From NCBI GenBank assembly GCA_028583415.1, contig CM053268.1, positions 12,805,555 through 12,869,554 on the forward strand: a stretch of DNA of 64,000 nt. The letters are read 5' to 3'. This DNA comes from Protea cynaroides (lineage: Eukaryota; Streptophyta; Magnoliopsida; Proteales; Proteaceae). Below the pieces are notes generated by a model. That model was not told the DNA's origin, did not search any database, and saw only the letters and a list, made by a program, of their open reading frames with translations. The position numbers and the translations under genes are program-made. This document shows, piece after piece, positions 57,463-64,000 of this stretch. Position 1 is the stretch's first letter, and every line of letters starts with the position of its first letter.

Positions 57463-59791
57463 TGTCACACCCCAAATCTGGTCTAACCAGTGGTGTGATG
57501 AACCGTCAAAAAACCAACGGTTCAATCATGATCTCGTATAGGCCATGCCCATCCGATTTAACCAGATATACTCTACAAGCATAATCAGAGTAAATAAACA
57601 ATAGCGGAAGTCTTTAATACAATTGAACTGAGTATTTAATAGTAATAGCATAATTAATTATCCAATTATCTCCAAAGTAACTCAAAACATAAAATAAAAT
57701 AAAGTAATCAATTACATGTTTCGATAACCAAACAACTAAACTAATCGAAAACACATGAATTGCACTCGCACGATGGATCATGCGCCTCTTCCATAGCTTC
57801 CACGTCTATCCCCGCTATGTGTCCATACGTCGACGTGTTCATGTAATTTTCAATGGTAGGACCTGCATCAACAACTAAAAATATTCGACGTCGAAAGGGT
57901 GAGCACACATCATGGCTCAGTAAGCAAATAAAATAATGCAACAAACATATGCATGCATTCAATTCATATCTTTGGTCTGGTTTTTAAGTTTGCAATATGC
58001 TATAGAAAGGATTGGCGGCCACTGCACCTCTACATACGAGTGTGTGAATCCACCCAATGGATCAAACACCATTACCGTCCACATACTCCCACAATGGAAT
58101 AGAGATAAACTAAAGTGTTCGGATTAAACACCGCCAACACTTCCCCTGATGCCCTACCCATACCAACGCATAAGTCCCTATTGACGAGGGCTTGCAAACT
58201 GGGCTCGCAACTAATCAATCCTAAATGTCATCCAGTGTATTCAAGGCCTCACCCCAGCATCCCTCAATATGTCCATAAAGATAGAGCTAAGGCCCCCTGA
58301 CAGAGTCAAAGACCACACGGTCCGAGACCACCTCCCCAAATGTCCTACGACGTAATAGTTCTGCTATGGTAATGGCGATACAACGATGTTAGTGAACAAG
58401 ACTTGAGTAGGGATAGAGCTAGAGTCTTGTGATCAAGATGAACCACAATGTCACATTCTCCCCTGATGCTCCACTGGCATCCAACACACTAACCACACAC
58501 ACATAATCACATGCCTATTCTTAGCATCATCATCATCATCATATTATAAATAGACATAAATAAATATCCATGAGCAGTAATAACAGAAATATTGGATGAC
58601 ATGTGAGATGCACATTACAAGCATACAAGCATAGAATCAATCATGGCATTGGACTCAATAAAATAAACACTTGTTATTAGCTAATTAATTTAGGTTATGT
58701 TCCCTCGCCTGCTAGAAATGTTCAATCTTTTCCAAGCTTCTTAACTCACTCTTGAATCTATTGGAAACCTAAAAAATTTATAGGTTCTAAGTTAGGGTTC
58801 AAGCTCATCAATTTATAGTAGTCAATGGTCCATACTAGAATCAAACAGACCTCCAGAAGCTGAGTGGTCGCAGGTGTAACTGCACTTGTGGTCTCAGTTT
58901 CTACGACCATAGGGTGTGGGGTCGATACGTGTGGTCGCATGTCATGCGACCACACACATGTGACCACACCCTCCCTGGAAACTTCCCGAGGGTGTGTGGT
59001 CGGACATATATGCCTCATGTGGTGAATCAAAATTCGACCACACGAGTTTTTGGTCTACTTTTACTCTCAGCCACATCCCCTCATAACTTGATTTCATGGC
59101 TAACATTATGATCCTTCCTATGATTGTTCTATGGCTTAAAATTCACACTTTTACATAATCCTTCACCTTAATCCATTCTTCATGGATCTCCTTAGAGTTC
59201 TGTTCATGGTCTTAGGATTGAGATCTTACTTTGAATCAATATCTCCTCTCTAATCTATTCTAGGCATTGAACTAATGTAGGGAATGATTCCATATCTTAA
59301 ACTTGCTGGAGAATCAGATCTTTCTCTACAATTCCTTATCTTAGTCTTCCTCTTCAATTCTCCTTCTCTTCCTACTCCTCTCTTTCTCTCTCTTTCAGTT
59401 TGGGTTCTAAAAGAGTGAAAGAGACTAAGGGACGTCCTTTATATAGAGAAAAACTTCCATATAAAGTCCCACTTTGATTAAGAAAGAACACACCTCAGTT
59501 TATGAAGGTTTCTTAATTATGGAGTCGGTTATACCATTGTGTGGTCGCACGTGACCACACGTCTCAAAACTATGACCACACATCCCAGACTCGAGTGGTC
59601 TCAATATTCTGAGGTGTGGTCGACCACACATGTTTAGGTATGCTACCACACACTCCTAATTAGATGCTTTTGGTTCGAATTACATACTTAGCCTTGTGGT
59701 TTCTTCACGCACTTGGTCCGCTTGGTCCGACCACGATAGGAAGAACTAATACAAGGTGGTAAGACCGGATTAGTAAGGTACAGGTCTTACA
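57463..59791 (-). mobile_element. Solo LTR of the chromovirus family, inserted in the outer solo LTR
   Basis: 2329 bp, plus-strand ends TGTCACACCCC and GGTCTTACA. The duplication CCTAT is at 57458-57462 and 59792-59796. Removing it rejoins the outer LTR text (TTCCTAT|TTTTAGTAG...). Its GGTCG clusters use the GTGGTCG variant, unlike the chromovirus LTRs, so it comes from a different source copy. Confidence 0.93.
58860..59050. repeat. GGTCG dyad cluster (GTGGTCG version)
   Basis: It contains a perfect 13-bp inverted repeat, GTGTGGTCGCATG / CATGCGACCACAC, with a one-base centre (58929-58955). Further GTGGTCG and CGACCAC words lie around it. A second cluster at 59525-59660 has the perfect palindrome TGTGGTCGACCACA at 59615-59628. 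Confidence 0.88.
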
Positions 59792-60119
59792 CCTATTTTT
59801 AGTAGTATCATCATCATGTTAAAAATAGATAGAAATAAATATGTATGAGTAAAAATAGCAGTAATATTGGATGACATGCGAGATGCACATTACAAACATA
59901 CAAGCATGGAATCATTCAGTAAATTAGACAAATAAAATAAAATATTTTGTTATTATCCAATTAGTTTTGGTCTTATTCCCTCAACTTTGATTGATGTTTG
60001 TTCCTCTCCCAAGCTTTTGAAGTCACTTTGAATCTATTGGGAACCTAAACAGTTAATGTATTTAAGTTAGGGTTCAAGTTTACCAAGTTACAGTTGTTGA
60101 AAATCTTGTTTGGTTTCAA

Positions 60120-60320
60120 AATATACTTCTTGTTATCGTATGATCGATACCCTATGGTGGACCCTGTGGTCTCAATATATGCGACCATACGACTTATGGT
60201 CGATACCCTATGGTCGCACTATATGCGACTGTACCTGCAACCATATGTTTCATGAATTCTTCCCGAATGGCTTTGGTCGACTCTCTTCTCATCCTATGGT
60301 CGACCATAGCTGCGACCATA
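60120..60320. repeat. GGTCG dyad cluster (ATGGTCG version)
   Basis: It includes the perfect 16-bp palindrome CTATGGTCGACCATAG at 60294-60309 and several TATGGTCGATACC, TGGTCGCAC and TGCGACCATA words. It lies in the outer solo LTR. A second cluster lies at about 60810-60940. Confidence 0.88.
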
Positions 60321-61137
60321 TGTTGTCAGGTTAATTTTTAGTTCCTCCTCTTGGCTCATCAGTGGGTTCATCCTAAAATCATTTTATGACCTTTAATCAT
60401 AGTTTATCCTTATCAATTATTCCTACCCTACTCTCTATGGTTTCCCATAGTAAACCTATAACCGAATCATTGTATTAGGTTCCATATATCAATTTGAAAA
60501 GAACCTATTCTATCTGATCTACCCTACAGAGTCAAGTCCATACCTTAAGCTTGTTGTAGAGAGATAGACTCTTCTCTGCAAAAACCTTCCACTTAGTCTT
60601 CTTTTCCAAATCTCCTTTTCCTTCCTCTCTCTCTCTCTCTCTCTCTCTCTCAGGTTTAGAGTTTCAATTTGGATTCTAAAAGAGTTAGAGAAGCTAAGGG
60701 ACGTCCTTTATATAGAGGAAAACCTCCATATAGAGTCATCTTTTAATTAGGAAAGAGTCCTCCTCAAATTAAGAAAGTTTCCTAAACACAAAGGCGGTTT
60801 TAGATTCGTTCTGTCGATCATGTGGTCGCATAATCCATCGACCATACAACCAAAACATACGACCATACGTTGTGTGGTCACAATTTAACTGACCATACGG
60901 TCGACCATACCCCTCAAAAATGTAACCATATGTCCAAAATTTATTGGTTCTTAGTTTTGACTAGTTGCTTCCACACAAACTTAAACAGTTAACCACACTA
61001 ATTAAATTTGACTTGTTGCTTACTTCATCTTGTTGTTTCTTCATACAATTGGTTTACTTGAGCCGATTATGATGGAAAGACCGGTCACAACACGAGAATG
61101 TAAGGTTAGACTGGGTTCGTGGCTTGCGAGTCTTACA

Positions 61138-61220
61138 GCTTAGCCATTGCAGGCTTGTTGTGTGCTCCTTCCCTTTGGGTCTTTTTAATAAAATTATCTA
61201 CTTACCCAAAAAAAAAAAAA
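61138..61220 (+). mobile_element. LINE 3' end with poly(A) tail
   Basis: The text reads TTGTGTGCTCCTTCCCTTTGG, then TTTTTAATAAAATTATCTAC and TTACCC followed by 13 A. This is the usual 3' end of plant LINEs and completes the LINE remnant that begins left of 24250. The poly(A) is at 61208-61220. Confidence 0.75.
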
Positions 61221-61560
61221 CTCTTTAAGATTAGGCTTTAAGATTATTATGCTTATGTTAACACTTATGAATGTTTGTTTAATGGATGCCATAAATGACT
61301 AAAATGCCTTTATAGTGAAGGTATATTAAAAATCAAGAAAACCATTAGGTTTATTTTAGCACATATAAGTGTATTTTTTTAATATGTCAAAAATGACAAC
61401 TATGCCCTTATAATAAAGTTTGTGTTAAAATCAAGAAAATAATTAAATTTATTTTTTAACACTTGTAAGTGCTTATTTAAGGATGTCATATAAAATTGAA
61501 ATACCCTTTTAGTGGTAGGCATCAAAAAATTGCATCTTTTGGTTTAGAACTGGATATTAT
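61221..61560 (+). repeat. Three degenerate ~115-bp tandem units
   Basis: Units share AACACTT(A/G)TAAGTG-type starts, GATGCCATA/TATGTCAAAAATGAC, AT(G/A)CCCTTTTA and AAATCAAGAAAA words. They lie directly after the LINE tail and have no coding potential. Confidence 0.6.
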
Positions 61561-61930
61561 CCTCACAAAGAAATGTCCTTTTTTTTTTTGCAAAAGATAG
61601 AATAAGATAAGATGTGAAACTGCAAGACAAAGGGAGCCTTTTTCTACCTACAGGTGTGCAACAACCTTCTTAAATGTTGTGTTGCATTCCAATCTTATTA
61701 ATACAAGCTAGCCAGATGTAAACTATAATTTTAACCTATAGGTAATTTTGTAGGATACATGAGTGTATCACTTAAATTTGATGTCAAACAACTTAGTGTA
61801 AAGTTTCCACATACTGAAATTGATTATAAGTTTAGCCCATAGGTAGATATAATAAATTTTAGTGTGTAACTGATTATTGACATGGGTTGATATCAGTATA
61901 AAGTTGTACATCAATAAATCTAAACTTCTT
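61561..61930. other. AT-rich interval, nothing recognised
   Basis: Non-repetitive AT-rich text with TAGCCCATAGGTA- and ACCTATAGGTAA-like words in two places. No gene, LTR terminus or structured repeat was identified. Confidence 0.4.
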
Positions 61931-61932
61931 CA

Positions 61933-62136
61933 TTGTTGTTTGCAGTTTTTAATCAGATTTGTCTCTCAATGCTAACTAGAGAAAATTATTTAGAATGGAA
62001 ACAAAAGATTTATTTGACCTCAAAGTGCATGGATTTGGATATAGTGCTCCATGTTAAAGAGTTTGTTGCTTTTATACATTCCAGTATGCCAGTCCAAATT
62101 GCTCACTATGATAATGGGAGCGGTTTAACCACTTGA
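61933..62136 (+). pseudogene. Copia-type gag N-terminal fragment
   Basis: The segment LTRENYLEWKQKIYLTSKCM followed by DLDIVLHVKE matches the start of copia gag proteins (the LxGxNYxEW...MDLDxxL pattern). About 45 residues are recognisable. The rest of the gag and pol is absent nearby, and a stop ends the frame at 62136. A TTTGCAG acceptor-like site precedes it. It is a relic. Confidence 0.6.
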
Positions 62137-62929
62137 GCCTGATGCTTGTCATGAACAATATTGACAAGAGTATTAAATGGTCAAATCCTGAATGTAAGAA
62201 GGTTATTGACTACATGTGTAATACCGGTGCCTAAAATTCCGTCCTAATTTGGAAATTTACCCTGTATCAGGTCTTTCTACCCTAAATGTATTGATTCGAC
62301 ATGACCCAAGTCAACAAGACACAGTAGAGGTAAGATAAACCCAACCTAGAACTATCGTAAGACTCGTGCCAAACTCTGTTATGGTTTGACCATTTTGGGC
62401 TCGTAACAGGTCTTACCACGAATATCGTATCGGACTGACACAATCTAAGACGATGATGTAACCGGGAGGTAACAAAAATTATCATCTTGAACCTCTCAAT
62501 TCATTGGAATGCAAGGCATCGCATTACGAGAGGTCTTGGACCCAACCTATGTGACAGCCCCGCACCCAGCACCCGGCATGCACATACCTAAGCTAGTCGA
62601 CCAAAAAAATGATCCGGCTGGGAAAAGGTGGTACTGTTGGGCACCAGCTGCAAGCAGTGTAGCTGCACCCTAGTGTAAGAACTGGGTTGGTGACCAATCA
62701 ACCGTGCGACCCACCGGTTAGATATTTTCTTCTCCTTGCATGGCAAGCCCATTGTGCATGATCTATTCATGGCAACCAGAAGAGGAAATCCTCTTTATTA
62801 CCATGATTGGATCAATGGGATCCTACACTTATTGATTTTGTGAGAAGAGAGATCTCTATCTCCTCTAGTCTACCAAACCAGAAACACAGAGAGGAGAAGA
62901 GAAAGAGAAGAACATCTGACTTGTGCTCT
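62137..62929. other. Unassigned interval with LTR-like starts
   Basis: TGTAATACCGGTGCC near 62217 and TGTGACAGCCCCGCACC near 62550 resemble the beginnings of gypsy LTRs, but no matching ends or duplications were found. Short open frames show no domain. The text just before 62930 is purine-rich (GAGAGGAGAAGAG). Confidence 0.35.
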
Positions 62930-64000
62930 TGTAAGCACCCCATTTTTGCCATCCTCAGCACTAGTGAATCCATATGGCAGGTTTCCGACTTTTAACCCAA
63001 AGGTTTGTGATTCTTTAATGAACCCCACAGTAGGGTCATGGGCTATTACATACTTGGATGCATAGGTCGTGAAATTATCTTCAAAATGAGACCGGAATCA
63101 TCAAATTCTGACATAAAACAAGGAAGATATCACAGTTTGAAAGTGCAAGGGTATTTACGTAATTATCGTATGATGCATGCATTATCATTTAAACTTCAAA
63201 TCATCATATCTTGGTCATCTGATATCGGAATCAGATGATTCAAAGGCCAATATTCCTCATTTTCAGTCCTTTTCAAAGTGGACATGAAAAATCCTGGGCA
63301 AAGTTTACCAGTGGGCCCCGTGGAAGCTTTCATGCAAAATTATCGATAGAACTTCAAAGCTTCATATCTTTACCGTTCTACGTCAGATTCAGATGATTCA
63401 AAAACCATTATTCTTCATTTGTGATGTTCTACAAAGTGGACATGAAAAATTCGGTACAAAAGTGTCTGAAGGGTCCCATGCAAAATTACACATGAAAATG
63501 GTCGTTTAATCTTTGAAAATTCATATTTTGGTCACCCTACATCCAAATCAGGTGATTTTAGTTTCAATATGTTCCATTTTTAGTACTCTACAAAGTGGAT
63601 GTAAAGGATTTTTGGTAGAAGTCTCGAAAGGATCCCATGCACAATGGTTAGCCAAATTATCGATAATTGGCCTGCTTAAACTTCAGAAATTCATAAGGTA
63701 GCCATTTTATTTTCAAATGAGGTGATTCAAGTTCCAATATTCTTCATTTTTAGTGTTCTACAAAGTGAACGTAGAAAATTTGGAATAGAGGCTATCGAAA
63801 AATTTCATGTGGAATGGTGGCAAAAATGGATGAAATGATAGAAGAAGTCAACTTGATCCAAACCAGCTCAATCCAACTTAGTCTAACTCAGCCTAGCCCA
63901 GCTCAGACCAATCCGGACCAAGTCACGTCGGCCCATATGCATGTATTTCTTATATATATATATATTATAGGAAAGAAGGAAAGGAAAAGCCGAGAGAAAG
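62930..64000 (+). mobile_element. LTR D, fourth copy of the long solo-LTR family, cut by the window end
   Basis: It starts TGTAAGCACCCC, like LTR B, followed by the same degenerate ~190-bp units (63060-63830), the GCCCAG/CTCAGCC stretch, a short TA run (63954-63966) and the start of the purine block. The end lies beyond the window, so whether it is a solo LTR or part of a full element is unknown. The left flank GCTCT (62925-62929) would be the target duplication to look for. Confidence 0.88.

Larger units (their letters stand above)
24251..61137 (-). mobile_element. Outermost solo LTR of the chromovirus family, split by two later insertions
   Basis: Plus-strand ends are TGTCACACTTC and GAGTCTTACA, with the duplication GCTTA at 24246-24250 and 61138-61142. 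The pieces 24251-25144, 57336-57462 and 59797-61137 join to about 2362 bp, the length of the family LTR. They read in the same order as the intact LTR at 25145-27475. It was inserted into the LINE remnant and is the oldest member of the nest after the LINE. Confidence 0.92.

Overview
The window is plant nuclear DNA made almost entirely of transposable elements. I found no host protein-coding gene, rRNA, tRNA or CRISPR array. The plant assignment rests on the element types: a MULE with a SWIM zinc finger, Ty1/copia, a Ty3/gypsy chromovirus, a Tat-type gypsy element with two RNase H domains, and primer sites matching plant tRNA-Lys, initiator tRNA-Met and tRNA-Asp. The deep nesting suggests a heterochromatic or pericentromeric region of an angiosperm. 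The species cannot be named from this sequence.

Left part (1-24250): a decayed Mutator-like (MULE) transposase gene on the minus strand runs off the window start and has a likely terminal inverted repeat near 4745-4955. Next come a decayed LTR end with a tRNA-Asp-like primer site, an RTE-type LINE reverse transcriptase scrap, and an unassigned host segment (6430-7231, resuming at 21954). That host segment holds two solo LTRs. The first (7237-19557, duplication TAGGC) is interrupted by a nearly full-length copia element on the minus strand (8909-16387, duplication GTTAC). The second is 19567-21948. After it come CACTA-like subterminal repeats and a shortened LINE carrying a zinc-knuckle fragment and a long inverted repeat.

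Central part (24251-61137): a Russian-doll nest in which nearly every boundary is fixed by a matching 5-bp target-site duplication. The LINE is split by a solo LTR (24251-61137, GCTTA). That solo LTR contains a complete chromovirus on the minus strand (25145-57330, ATGTC) and another solo LTR (57463-59791, CCTAT). The chromovirus is split by two solo LTRs of a second family (29708-33215, CTTTC; 33643-50434, CCTTG). The larger of these is split by a 12-kb Tat element on the plus strand (34464-46496, GATGT). When the insertions are removed the older sequences rejoin cleanly.

Functional picture: the gag-pol genes of the chromovirus, copia and Tat elements are all broken. The exception is an antisense gene in the 3' part of the Tat element (complement 42525-45095). 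It has a TATA box, two canonical introns that splice to an uninterrupted 808-codon frame, a domain like the 'putative gypsy type transposon' family (PF04195) and a long coiled coil. The chromovirus also carries an antisense gene remnant (51305-52514) where gag should be. The rightmost part (61138-64000) holds the LINE tail, a small tandem repeat, a copia gag scrap and the start of a fourth LTR of the second solo-LTR family.
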